Assembly: GCA_023666975.1 (NCBI GenBank)
Contig: JAMPAW010000012.1
Span: 1 to 47,950 of the forward strand
Length of the DNA stretch: 47,950 nt
Direction of reading: 5' to 3'
From: Clostridium sp.
GTDB lineage: Bacteria > Bacillota_A > Clostridia > Lachnospirales > Lachnospiraceae
The translations under genes and the position numbers were made by a program. Below the pieces are notes generated by a model. The model was not told where the DNA came from. It saw nothing but the letters and a program-made list of their open reading frames with translations, and did not search any database. Shown here in pieces: positions 15,786-23,835 of the stretch (position 1 is the stretch's first letter; each line of letters opens with the position of its first letter).

Positions 15786-16061
15786 ATGGGCGATGAACAG
15801 TGGAGAGGGAAACATTATTCTTTTTTTCAAAACAGCGAATGTGAATACTTCCCGTGCCATGAGGGTGTGGAAAAGGAGGACTTCAACTGTCTGTTCTGCT
15901 ACTGTCCGCTGTATGTTCTCGGACGGGAATGCGGGGGGAACCCGCGGTTTACGGAGTCTGGAATCAAGGATTGTACAGGCTGTACGCTGCCGCACAGACC
16001 AGAGAATTACGGGTATGTGACGGAGCAGTTTAAACGAATTGCCGAAGCCGTGAAAAAATGA
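15786..16061 (+). CDS. Cys-rich small domain protein (COG2158-like)
   Basis: The 91-residue cytoplasmic protein has eight cysteines (C19, C24, C35, C38, C40, C49, C63, C66) in the pattern of the Cys-rich small domain family: FFQNSECEYFPCH, FNCLFCYCPLY, CGGN, IKDCTGC and a C-terminal helix. It probably binds metal. From recall, this domain occurs as the C-terminal metal-binding extension of the bifunctional Methanosarcina CobD, which is both L-threonine kinase and L-threonine-phosphate decarboxylase. Its place immediately before the cobalamin riboswitch fits a cobamide role. The start is uncertain: ATG 15786 has GGGAG very close by, and a TTG at 15759 would add nine residues. Confidence 0.8.
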   Translation: MGDEQWRGKHYSFFQNSECEYFPCHEGVEKEDFNCLFCYCPLYVLGRECGGNPRFTESGIKDCTGCTLPHRPENYGYVTEQFKRIAEAVKK

Positions 16062-16085
16062 GTGCCGCTTTCAGTGCGAGCCTTC

Positions 16086-16113
16086 TTGACATTAAATAAA
16101 AATATGATATACT
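16086..16113 (+). promoter_or_regulatory. Promoter of the cobalamin operon
   Basis: A perfect TTGACA (16086-16091) and TATACT (16108-16113), spacer 16 nt, place the start near 16120, directly before the riboswitch. Confidence 0.8.
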
Positions 16114-16129
16114 TTGGACAACTGAATAA

Positions 16130-16350
16130 TAGCATACAGGTGTCAAAACAATGTACGAAAAAGTGCGTTGGTTTTGGTGAAAAGGGAAACAGGTGCAAAT
16201 CCTGTACGAACTCGTCACCGTAATTAAGGAGCAGAAGCCACTATGTCACTGGGAGACCGGGAAGACGGCGGATGTGATGATATATAAGCCGGGAGACCTG
16301 CCTGAATGCTGTACGGAAACATTTGTTTCAAACCACGAGTAATTGGTTGT
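16130..16350 (+). promoter_or_regulatory. Cobalamin riboswitch
   Basis: The core elements are in order: GGTGAAAAGGGAAACAGGTG (16178 onward), the AGCCACT element near 16236 and the B12 box AGCCGGGAGACCTGCC (about 16287-16302). The loop CTCGT (16211-16215) is complementary to ACGAG (16335-16339) in the loop region of an AACCA/TGGTT hairpin, which fits the L5-L13 kissing contact used by this class to sense cobalamin. High cobalamin should favour the terminator at 16425-16467 and shut off cbiK and what follows. Outer boundaries are approximate. Confidence 0.9.
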
Positions 16351-16424
16351 ACGTTCCCAACTTGTAGAAACCGCAATGGGTATTTGTCTGTTTTGTCATA
16401 TTCTACAGGCTTATTTTGCGTATA

Positions 16425-16467
16425 AATCCTTTACCGTAGTTAAATTATGGTAGAGGATTTTTATTTT
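16425..16467 (+). terminator. Expression-platform terminator of the cobalamin riboswitch
   Basis: AATCCTTTACC (16425-16435) pairs with GGTAGAGGATT (16449-16459) through 11 bp including one G-U, with a 13-nt loop and a T-rich tail. A separate TGTAGAA/TTCTACA pairing upstream (about 16363-16407) may form part of the competing fold. Confidence 0.75.
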
Positions 16468-16568
16468 ATGCGCCAGCCGCATGACGCTGAAAACGTCTAA
16501 TTTCCATATGTGGCTGTGTGCATCTAATAATACCCTAAAGAGAACAACAGGGAGAAAAGAGGAGAAAA

Positions 16569-17786
16569 ATGAAGAAGAAATTAGTAGTCGATTTATTAAC
16601 AGTTACACTTGTTTGTACCGCTGCACTGGCAGGCTGTACAAACAAGGCAGAGCAGGCATCGGAAAATGTTCAACAGGCAAATGATGAATCCGGAGCAGAT
16701 ATGTCTGTCGATGCTGACAAAAAAGCGGCAGATGCGGTTGCTGAAATGATTGATGAAATTTATGTTCAGGAAAGAACGGAAGATACGGACAAGCAGTGTG
16801 AGCAGGCAAAAGCAGGATGGGATGCCTTGACGGATGCTCAGAAGGAGCTGGTAGAAGGTGAAAACGCAGATCCTGATTATTTTGGCAGGGATACAGGCGA
16901 CGCATCAAAAGATGATGCGAGAAATCAGGACGATATAGGTGAAAATGAAATTCTGGTGGTAAGTTTCGGAACATCTTTTAATGGCAGCCGTATTGAGGAT
17001 ATTAAAGGAATAGAGGACGCTATACAGGCAGCAAATCCCGACTGGTCGGTAAGGCGGGCTTTTACGGCGCAGATTATTATTAATCATGTTCAGGCAAGAG
17101 ACGGAGAAAAAATTGATAATGTTAAGCAGGCATTAGAGCGTGCGATAGCAAACGGGGTAAAAAATCTGGTAGTTCAGCCGACACATTTGATGCACGGAGC
17201 AGAGTATGATGAATTGATGGAAGATGTTACGTCATACAAGGATAAATTTGAAACGGTTAAGGTCGCTGAGCCGCTTCTTGGTGAGGTAGGTTCAGATGCA
17301 ACGGTTGTTAATGCAGACAAGGAAGCGGTTGCAAATGCAATTCTTGATGCGGCAGTAGCTGATGCGGGTTATGGAAGTCTGGCTGAAGCACAGGAAGATG
17401 GTACGGCATTTGTGTTTATGGGGCATGGCACTTCTCATACGGCGAAAGTAAGTTACAGTCAGATGCAGACACAGTTGACAGACCTCGGCTGTACTAACGC
17501 ATTTATCGGGACAGTAGAGGGAGAGCCTGAGGAAACTTCGTGCGAGGCAGTTATCGATGCAGTAAAACAGGCTGGTTATACGAAAGTAATTTTACGTCCG
17601 TTGATGGTTGTGGCAGGAGACCATGCAAATAACGATATGGCGGGAGAAGATGAGGATTCATGGCTCAGTATGTTCAATGCTTCGGAAAACTTTGAAAGCG
17701 TAGATGTGCAGATTAAAGGTCTTGGTTCCATAGAAGCAGTTCAGAAGCTCTATATCGAGCATACGGCTGCTGCGATGAGTAACTAA
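16569..17786 (+). CDS. cbiK: Lipoprotein sirohydrochlorin cobaltochelatase
   Basis: The 405-residue protein starts with a signal peptide and lipobox ending at Cys23 (LAGC), then about 100 acidic, low-complexity residues, then a CbiK chelatase domain from about residue 127. Domain motifs are LVVSFGTSFNGSR, QPTHLMHGAEYD, FMGHGTSH and VAGDHANNDMAGED. By position E212, H286 and H352 probably match the metal-binding Glu and two His of Salmonella CbiK. It should insert Co2+ into sirohydrochlorin, but outside the membrane. Cytoplasmic CbiK is about 260 residues; an exported form is known from Desulfovibrio. It is the first gene behind the riboswitch, with AGGAG upstream. Confidence 0.88.
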   Translation: MKKKLVVDLLTVTLVCTAALAGCTNKAEQASENVQQANDESGADMSVDADKKAADAVAEMIDEIYVQERTEDTDKQCEQAKAGWDALTDAQKELVEGENADPDYFGRDTGDASKDDARNQDDIGENEILVVSFGTSFNGSRIEDIKGIEDAIQAANPDWSVRRAFTAQIIINHVQARDGEKIDNVKQALERAIANGVKNLVVQPTHLMHGAEYDELMEDVTSYKDKFETVKVAEPLLGEVGSDATVVNADKEAVANAILDAAVADAGYGSLAEAQEDGTAFVFMGHGTSHTAKVSYSQMQTQLTDLGCTNAFIGTVEGEPEETSCEAVIDAVKQAGYTKVILRPLMVVAGDHANNDMAGEDEDSWLSMFNASENFESVDVQIKGLGSIEAVQKLYIEHTAAAMSN

Positions 17787-17845
17787 CCGGTTTGAAGAAT
17801 GATGGACATGTATAATGAATAATTGGCAGGTTTGAGGTTATCGCT

Positions 17846-19735
17846 ATGAAGAAAATTATAGTAATTTTTATTACAATTCTTTCAATCGCTTTGGTTGGAG
17901 GCTGCGGAAACAGTGGTGGTGCGCAGGAAGCGAATAAACTTCCGGACGGTATTTATACGGCGGAGTTTACGACTGACAGCAGTATGTTCAAGGTCAATGA
18001 GACTTGTGAGGGAAAAGGGACGCTGACGGTAGAAAATGGGGAAATGATAATCCATATTACGCTTGTCTCTAAAAATATTGTAAATCTTTATCCCGGGCTT
18101 GCGTTAGATGCGGAAAAAGACGCAGCAGGGCTGCTTATGCCGACATTAGATACCGTGACGTACAGTGATGGCATGACGGAAGAAGTCTATGGATTTGATG
18201 TACCTGTTCCGGCATTGGAAACGGAGTTTGACTTGGCGTTAATCGGTACTAAGGGAAAATGGTACGATCATAAGGTTAGCGTTTCTAATCCGGTTCCGCT
18301 TGAGGAAGCAGAAAGTATATCATTTCTTGAAGATGGCACATACAGCATGGATATTACTTTTAAAGGGGGAAGCGGAAAGGCAGAAATTCTCTCTCCGGTA
18401 TCCGTAACGGCGATAGATGGAAAAGCAACAGCACTCGTACAATGGAACAGCCCGAATTATGATTACATGATAGTGAATGGGGAAAAATATCTGCCTGTCA
18501 ATACAGAGGGCGATTCCGTATTTGAAATTCCTATCCTTAAGTTTGATGAGCCAATAGATATTATTGGTGATACCGTGGCGATGAGTAAACCGCACGAAAT
18601 AGAATATACGATTACTTTTCATTTGAATACTTCCAAAACAGAGGCGGACTCGAATTTTGATTCGGGCGCTGTTTTAAACAACAGCTCTGCTTTAGGCAAT
18701 GCTCTTGTTTATGAAGGCAGCGTGGAATTGCAATACGCCGAGAATTTTAAGGTTGATTATTACAAGGACGGATATGTAATGTTGACGACAACACCTGATG
18801 GCAGACAGTTTTTGATTGTGCCTGAAGATAAAGAAGTGCCGAAGGATTTAGACAAAGAGGTTGTGACGCTTAAGCGTCCGGTTCAAGACATTTATCTGGT
18901 AGCGTCTGCAGCAATGAATATTTTTAACGAGTTAGACGGACTTACTTCTATTGCTTTTTCAGGGCAGACGGAAAGCAGCTGGTATATTGAGGAAGCCAAA
19001 GAGGAAATGAGTAAAGGTAATATTCTCTATGCCGGAAAATATAATAAGCCTGACTATGAACTGCTTGTTTCCAATCATTGCACGCTTGCCATAGAAAATA
19101 TGATGATTTCTCATTCACCCGAAGTCGTGGAAAATCTTGAAAGTTTCGGTATTCCTACGATGATAGAGTATTCCAGTTATGAGTCGCACCCGCTTGGCAG
19201 GGTGGAGTGGGTAAAATTCTATGGGGCGTTGCTTGGAAAGGAAGAAGAGGCGGAAAGAATTTTTACTAAGCAGGCAGAAATTCTTGAACGGGTAAGCGCA
19301 GCGGAAAGGACAGGAAAAACCGTAGCGTTCTTTTTTATCACTTCAAACGGTATGGTACAAGTGCGTCAGTCTTCCGATTATATTCCGAAAATAATCGAGC
19401 TTGCGGGCGGAAAATATGTTTTTTCTAATCTGGGAGATGTGGAAACAAAGCGTTCTACCTTGAATATACAGGTAGAAGAATTTTATGCCGGAGCAAAAGA
19501 TGCGGATTTTTTAATATATAACAGTTCCATTGACGGCGGCGTTGCCAATATGGAAGAACTGCTTAACAAATGTGAGCTGCTGGCAGATTTTAATGCTGTA
19601 AAGAATGGAAATGTGTGGTGTACTGCTAATGATATGTACCAACAGTCGCTTGCAATAGGTTATCTGATTGAAGATATTCACAAAATGCTTCAGGGAGAAA
19701 ATGATGATATGCACTACATATATCGCCTGTATTGA
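17846..19735 (+). CDS. NEAT-like/FecB-like substrate-binding lipoprotein
   Basis: This 629-residue surface lipoprotein (lipobox Cys20, LVGGC) has an unusual make-up. Residues about 30-150 and 152-257 look like two NEAT or iron-transport-associated domains. The second has YDYMIVNGEKYLPV with the tyrosines expected for metalloporphyrin binding, then VFEIPI and AMSKPHEIEYTITF. Residues about 290-629 resemble a FecB/BtuF-type binding protein (LTSIAFSGQ, ESFGIPTMIEYSSYESHPLGRVEWVKFYGALLG, VRQSSDYIPKIIELAGG). It should capture a tetrapyrrole, corrinoid or chelated metal and hand it to the adjacent permease. Riboswitch control favours a cobalt-tetrapyrrole or corrinoid; heme is an alternative. Confidence 0.78.
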   Translation: MKKIIVIFITILSIALVGGCGNSGGAQEANKLPDGIYTAEFTTDSSMFKVNETCEGKGTLTVENGEMIIHITLVSKNIVNLYPGLALDAEKDAAGLLMPTLDTVTYSDGMTEEVYGFDVPVPALETEFDLALIGTKGKWYDHKVSVSNPVPLEEAESISFLEDGTYSMDITFKGGSGKAEILSPVSVTAIDGKATALVQWNSPNYDYMIVNGEKYLPVNTEGDSVFEIPILKFDEPIDIIGDTVAMSKPHEIEYTITFHLNTSKTEADSNFDSGAVLNNSSALGNALVYEGSVELQYAENFKVDYYKDGYVMLTTTPDGRQFLIVPEDKEVPKDLDKEVVTLKRPVQDIYLVASAAMNIFNELDGLTSIAFSGQTESSWYIEEAKEEMSKGNILYAGKYNKPDYELLVSNHCTLAIENMMISHSPEVVENLESFGIPTMIEYSSYESHPLGRVEWVKFYGALLGKEEEAERIFTKQAEILERVSAAERTGKTVAFFFITSNGMVQVRQSSDYIPKIIELAGGKYVFSNLGDVETKRSTLNIQVEEFYAGAKDADFLIYNSSIDGGVANMEELLNKCELLADFNAVKNGNVWCTANDMYQQSLAIGYLIEDIHKMLQGENDDMHYIYRLY

Positions 19736-19761
19736 AACGACGGCAAAGAGGTTACAAGCCT

Positions 19762-20772
19762 ATGGATAAGAACAGAAAAAGCAAGATTATTTTCGCATAT
19801 ATATTACTTGGAGTTTGTACATTTCTTTTTTTCATACTTAATATTTGTATCGGAAGCGTAAAGATTGGCCTTTCAGATGTAATGAAAGCGTTTGGTGGAC
19901 GTCAAAGCAATGAAACGTTAATGCGTATTTTATGGGATATCAGGCTGCCAAGAGTGGCGGCGGTACTGATTTTGGGCGGTGCGCTGGCACTTGCAGGATA
20001 CCTTTTACAGGCTTTTTTTAATAACCCGATTGCCGGACCGTTCGTTCTGGGGATTTCATCGGGAGCGAAAATGGTGGTTGCGCTTATGATGGTTTTCCTT
20101 ATGGGGAGCGAAATAAGGGTGACGTCAACGGTCATGATTATGTCCGCATTTATCGGTGCTATGTTGTCGATGGGATTTGTATTGTTAATGTCACGCAGAA
20201 TAAATAGTGCGTCGATGTTAGTAGTAAGCGGCGTTATGATTGGCTACATATGCTCGGCTGTGACAGAATTAGTGGTTACTTTTGCCAATGACGCAGATAT
20301 CGTCAATCTGCACAACTGGTCGCGGGGCAGCTTTTCGGGTATGACATGGGAGAATGTAAAGGTTATGGCGGTAGTGGTTTCAATAGTGTTTATCGCAGTT
20401 TTTCTGATGTCTAAGCCGCTTGCCGCTTACCAGCTTGGAGAGGTTTATGCTAAGAATGTAGGGGTTAATCTTCCGCTCCTTAAGGTGTGCATAGTGATTT
20501 TTTCCAGTATTCTATCTGCGTGCATCGTGGCATTTGCAGGACCGATTTCTTTTGTCGGAATTGCAGTTCCGCATCTGATTAAGAAACTTTTTAATACAAC
20601 GGAACCTATTGTGATGATACCCGCCTGCTTTATAGGTGGAAGCGTATTCTGTCTTTTTTGTGATTTGCTTGCAAGAACGTTACTTGCGCCGACAGAACTG
20701 AGTATAAGCACGGTGACGGCTATTTTTGGCGTGCCTGTGGTGCTTTGTATTATAAAAGGGAAGAAAAGATAA
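19762..20772 (+). CDS. FecCD/BtuC-type ABC transporter permease
   Basis: The 336-residue membrane protein has the FecCD-family pattern: about ten hydrophobic helices, IRLPRVAAVLILGGALALAG, NPIAGPFVLGISSGAKM and the coupling segment PISFVGIAVPHLIKKLF near residue 265. It should form a homodimeric channel for the substrate held by the preceding lipoprotein. Two starts are possible: TTG at 19732 overlapping the previous stop, or ATG at 19762 with AGAGGT 9 nt upstream; I chose the ATG, which gives the usual N-terminus. The ATPase gene begins after a single base. Confidence 0.88.
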   Translation: MDKNRKSKIIFAYILLGVCTFLFFILNICIGSVKIGLSDVMKAFGGRQSNETLMRILWDIRLPRVAAVLILGGALALAGYLLQAFFNNPIAGPFVLGISSGAKMVVALMMVFLMGSEIRVTSTVMIMSAFIGAMLSMGFVLLMSRRINSASMLVVSGVMIGYICSAVTELVVTFANDADIVNLHNWSRGSFSGMTWENVKVMAVVVSIVFIAVFLMSKPLAAYQLGEVYAKNVGVNLPLLKVCIVIFSSILSACIVAFAGPISFVGIAVPHLIKKLFNTTEPIVMIPACFIGGSVFCLFCDLLARTLLAPTELSISTVTAIFGVPVVLCIIKGKKR

Positions 20773-20773
20773 A

Positions 20774-21571
20774 ATGAAGAACTATTATTTTTCCACAAAA
20801 AAACTGTGTGTAGGATATGATAATAAACCACTGATAAAGGATATAGAAATCACATTGCCTAAAGGGGAAATCCTGTGCCTGATCGGCCCCAATGGTGCAG
20901 GGAAATCTACGGTTTTAAAAAGTATTGCAAGGCAGCTTGAATTGATTGACGGAGCGGTATATTTAGGTGAAGATGTTCTGTCAGAAATGAAAGCGGAAGA
21001 ACTTGCCAAAAGAATGTCCGTTGTATTTACAGACAGGATAAGGGCAGAGCTTAAAAGTTGTAAGGACGTGGTTGCGACAGGACGTTATCCCTATACCGGC
21101 TGGTTTGGGGTATTGTCGGAAGAAGATTGGAAAGTCGTAAGAGAGATCATGGAACTTACGTATATAGAGGATATCGCAGACAAAGACTTTGATAAAATAA
21201 GCGACGGACAAAAACAGAGAGTGATGTTAGCGCGTTCGCTTTGTCAGGAGCCGGAGATTGTTATATTGGACGAGCCGACGTCTTATCTGGATATCAAATA
21301 TAAACTTGAATTTTTGCTTTTGTTACAGGAAATGCGGGAAAAAAAGGGTTTGACGGTTATTATGTCATTACATGAACTGGAGCTTGTAAAAATTGTTGCG
21401 GATAAAATACTCTGTCTTAAAGGCGAGTATGTGCAAAGGTACGGAACACCGGAGGAGATTTTTGAAGCAGATTTTATAGAACGGTTATTTGATATTGAGG
21501 AAAAGAATTTTACAGGAAATGAAAAGCTCCTTGACTATATTAAGAAATTGTCTGGAAAGAACAATTTCTAA
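20774..21571 (+). CDS. FecE/BtuD-type ABC transporter ATPase
   Basis: The 265-residue ATPase shows Walker A GPNGAGKST near residue 38, a signature region ISDGQKQRVMLARSL (ISDGQ replacing LSGGQ), Walker B EIVILDEPTSYLD, and the switch His in MSLHELELV. It powers the 19762-20772 permease and belongs to the iron-siderophore/cobalamin/heme importer class. The start codon is one base after the permease stop, indicating translational coupling. With the exported chelatase and NEAT-like lipoprotein it forms a four-gene block before the corrin-ring genes. Confidence 0.9.
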   Translation: MKNYYFSTKKLCVGYDNKPLIKDIEITLPKGEILCLIGPNGAGKSTVLKSIARQLELIDGAVYLGEDVLSEMKAEELAKRMSVVFTDRIRAELKSCKDVVATGRYPYTGWFGVLSEEDWKVVREIMELTYIEDIADKDFDKISDGQKQRVMLARSLCQEPEIVILDEPTSYLDIKYKLEFLLLLQEMREKKGLTVIMSLHELELVKIVADKILCLKGEYVQRYGTPEEIFEADFIERLFDIEEKNFTGNEKLLDYIKKLSGKNNF

Positions 21572-21617
21572 CTGGGTTTCGGAATATCTATTTGCAGAGA
21601 CTGAAGGAAGTGATATA

Positions 21618-22433
21618 ATGAAAAAAATATATGGGATTGGGGTAGGACCGGGGGACCCGGAGCTGCTGACCGTCAAGGCCGTGAGATTGCTTCGGGAATG
21701 TGATATCATCGGGATACCGGCGAAGGACAGGGATTCGTGTACGGCATATGGCATTGCAAGGAGTGCTGTGCCTGAGATAGACGCAAAACCGGTAGTGGAA
21801 GTGCCGGTGCCGATGACGGCAGACCGGGAACGGTTAAATGATGTCTATGATACCGGATGCAGGGCACTGACGGAGCAGCTGCAAAAAGGGAAGAGCATTG
21901 CCTTCCTGAATCTGGGAGACCCGACAATATACGGCAGCTATATGGAGCTTCATTGGAGGATTACAGAGGCCGGTTTCCAATCGGAGCTGGTCAGCGGCGT
22001 ACCTTCATTTTGTGCAGTTGCGGCGGCGGTTGGTGTTCCGCTGGGAGTCGGCAAAGAAGCGATTCATATTCTGCCGGGGCAGTGCAGCATAGAAGAGATA
22101 ACGGAAACTGCCGGGACAAGGATTTTGATGAAATCCGGCGGCAGGATAGAACAGATAAAAGAGTGTCTGACAGAGCTGGAGAAAAAAGGAATATCGGTTT
22201 GTGCAGTGGCAAATTGCGGAATGGAAAATCAGGTGATTTATCCGGATATCCGCAAGTTAGATGAACAGCCGGGATATTTTACGACAATTCTTGTGACACA
22301 AAGCAGAGATAGTGAAGGAGATGAAGAAGATGAATCTGGGAATGACTACGATGATAATTCTGATTCCTGTTTTCGCTGCCATCTTGCTGGCAGTACTTTT
22401 TGTAAAGGGGCAGAAGAAGGAAGAAAAAGATGA
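21618..22433 (+). CDS. cbiL: Cobalt-factor II / precorrin-2 C20-methyltransferase with atypical tail
   Basis: The tetrapyrrole methylase begins KKIYGIGVGPGDPELLTVKA (SAM-binding GxGxGDxxxLT), followed by LNLGDPTIYGSY, VSGVPSFCAVAAAVGVPL and GYFTTILVTQ, and methylates C20 of the cobalt-containing ring. The ATG at 21618 has AAGGAAG 7 nt upstream. Family members normally end shortly after the TTILV strand, at about 230 residues. Here the frame runs on for about 40 more residues, very acidic then Cys-containing, through the start of the next gene; the total is 271 residues. The tail is not recognised and may be non-functional read-on. Confidence 0.9.
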   Translation: MKKIYGIGVGPGDPELLTVKAVRLLRECDIIGIPAKDRDSCTAYGIARSAVPEIDAKPVVEVPVPMTADRERLNDVYDTGCRALTEQLQKGKSIAFLNLGDPTIYGSYMELHWRITEAGFQSELVSGVPSFCAVAAAVGVPLGVGKEAIHILPGQCSIEEITETAGTRILMKSGGRIEQIKECLTELEKKGISVCAVANCGMENQVIYPDIRKLDEQPGYFTTILVTQSRDSEGDEEDESGNDYDDNSDSCFRCHLAGSTFCKGAEEGRKR

Positions 22434-22560
22434 AAAAGAATATATGAGCACCTTATCGGAGGAGGAAAAAAAGGAATATATGCGGCAGAAGAACAAAGAT
22501 ATGCAATCACAACAGTCCTATTACCGCATGAATGATATTGTTACAGGAAAAAAGCAATAA
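22330..22560 (+). CDS. Small single-span membrane protein in the cobalamin operon
   Basis: The 76-residue product has one N-terminal transmembrane helix (about 4-26: MTTMIILIPVFAAILLAVLF) and a strongly charged cytoplasmic tail (KGQKKEEKDEKEYMSTLSEEEKKEYM). AAGGAG (22315-22320) lies 9 nt before the ATG; alternative in-frame starts at 22312 and 22321 lack suitable spacing. It overlaps the 3' end of cbiL by 104 nt in another frame. I do not recognise it as CbiN, which has two spans. It could be a membrane tether or a small regulatory subunit; no function can be assigned. Confidence 0.55.
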   Translation: MNLGMTTMIILIPVFAAILLAVLFVKGQKKEEKDEKEYMSTLSEEEKKEYMRQKNKDMQSQQSYYRMNDIVTGKKQ

Positions 22561-22632
22561 TGCAATTTGCCACTGCCTAAACTGATATTTCTTTTTTTCG
22601 CAAGTGTGTAATATACGGGAAGGAATCGTGTC

Positions 22633-23808
22633 ATGGAACGCTACATCATGAAAAATCAAAAGCGGCTGCGGTCCGGAATTACGACTGGCACCTGTGCCGC
22701 CGCCGCCGCACGGGCAGCGGCAATGAAGCTGCTGGGGTTACCCGTTAGAAAGACGGAGGACAGCGTTGCAGTATGTATGCCGAAAGGAATTACGGTAAAT
22801 GTTCCGGTTGCTTTCGTATCCGCAACGGACAATTTCTGTGAGTATATGGTGGTCAAGGACAGCGGTGATGACCCGGACGTGACTGACGGGGTAAAGGTTT
22901 ATGCCAGAGTGGAGAGACTCTCAGGAATGGTAAGCGGGACGGCATTTCATAGCGGGGATTATTCCGGGCTTTATCTGGAAGGTGGGAGCGGGATTGGCCG
23001 CATTACGCAGGAAGGAATGGAGCAGGCAGTGGGACAGGCGGCGATTAATATTGTTCCGCGGGAAATGATCTTTCAGGCAGTCGGAGAGGTTTGCCGGCAG
23101 GAGGAATATCACGGGGCTTTATTGATTACCGTTTCCATTCCGGAAGGGAAGGAGTTAGCCGGGAAAACCTTTAACCCAAGAATGGGAATTGAGGGAGGGC
23201 TTTCCGTGCTTGGCACAAGCGGAATTTTAGAGCCGATGAGTGAGAGGGCGATTGTCGGTACGATAGAGGCGGAGATTAAATTGCTTGCGGCACAAGGGAA
23301 AAGGCAGCTTTTAGCTGCACCGGGCAATTACGGACAAAGCTATATCAAGGATTATCTGCATCTGGATATCGAAAAGAGCGTAAAATGCAGTAATTATATC
23401 GGGGAGACAATCGATTTGGCAATCGCCTACGGAATGGAACGTTTTTTGCTGGTGGGAAATATCGGAAAGCTGGTGAAGCTGGCCGCCGGAATTATGAATA
23501 CGCATTCCAGAGTAGCCGATGCGAGAGCGGAAATTTTTGCCGTCCATGCCATTCTTGGCGGCGGCACAACGGAAATGGCGGAAGTGCTGATGAAATGTGT
23601 GAGTACGGAACAGATGCTGGAACATTTGGAGGAGTGGAAGCTGCGGGAACCGGTGCTGAAAAGCATTTGCGGAAAAATAGAGCAGCATATGGGATATCGT
23701 ATCGGGGAGAAAATGGAATTTGGCGTGGTTTTATTTTCCGAGCGCTTCGGATATCTTGGACAGACAGACGGTGCTGGGCGGCTTTGTGAATATATGGCGG
23801 AAAAATGA
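22633..23808 (+). CDS. cbiD: Cobalt-precorrin-5B C1-methyltransferase
   Basis: The 391-residue enzyme methylates C1 of the corrin macrocycle in the anaerobic pathway. Diagnostic stretches are LRSGITTGTCAAAAARAA near the N-terminus, SGDDPDVTDG, PEGKELAGKTFNPRMGI, GGLSVLGTSGILEPMSE and the SAM-site region LLAAPGNYG, with FLLVGNIGKLVKLAAGI later. Length is normal. GGAAGGA precedes the ATG. It follows the small membrane protein by 72 nt, one of the larger gaps in the cluster. Confidence 0.95.
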   Translation: MERYIMKNQKRLRSGITTGTCAAAAARAAAMKLLGLPVRKTEDSVAVCMPKGITVNVPVAFVSATDNFCEYMVVKDSGDDPDVTDGVKVYARVERLSGMVSGTAFHSGDYSGLYLEGGSGIGRITQEGMEQAVGQAAINIVPREMIFQAVGEVCRQEEYHGALLITVSIPEGKELAGKTFNPRMGIEGGLSVLGTSGILEPMSERAIVGTIEAEIKLLAAQGKRQLLAAPGNYGQSYIKDYLHLDIEKSVKCSNYIGETIDLAIAYGMERFLLVGNIGKLVKLAAGIMNTHSRVADARAEIFAVHAILGGGTTEMAEVLMKCVSTEQMLEHLEEWKLREPVLKSICGKIEQHMGYRIGEKMEFGVVLFSERFGYLGQTDGAGRLCEYMAEK

Positions 23809-23835
23809 TTTGGCCGGAGAGAAAAAGGAGAGGAC

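Noticed and set aside
22330..22560. Small membrane protein as CbiN
   Set aside because: CbiN has two membrane spans and lies next to CbiM; here there is one span, a charged tail and no CbiM.
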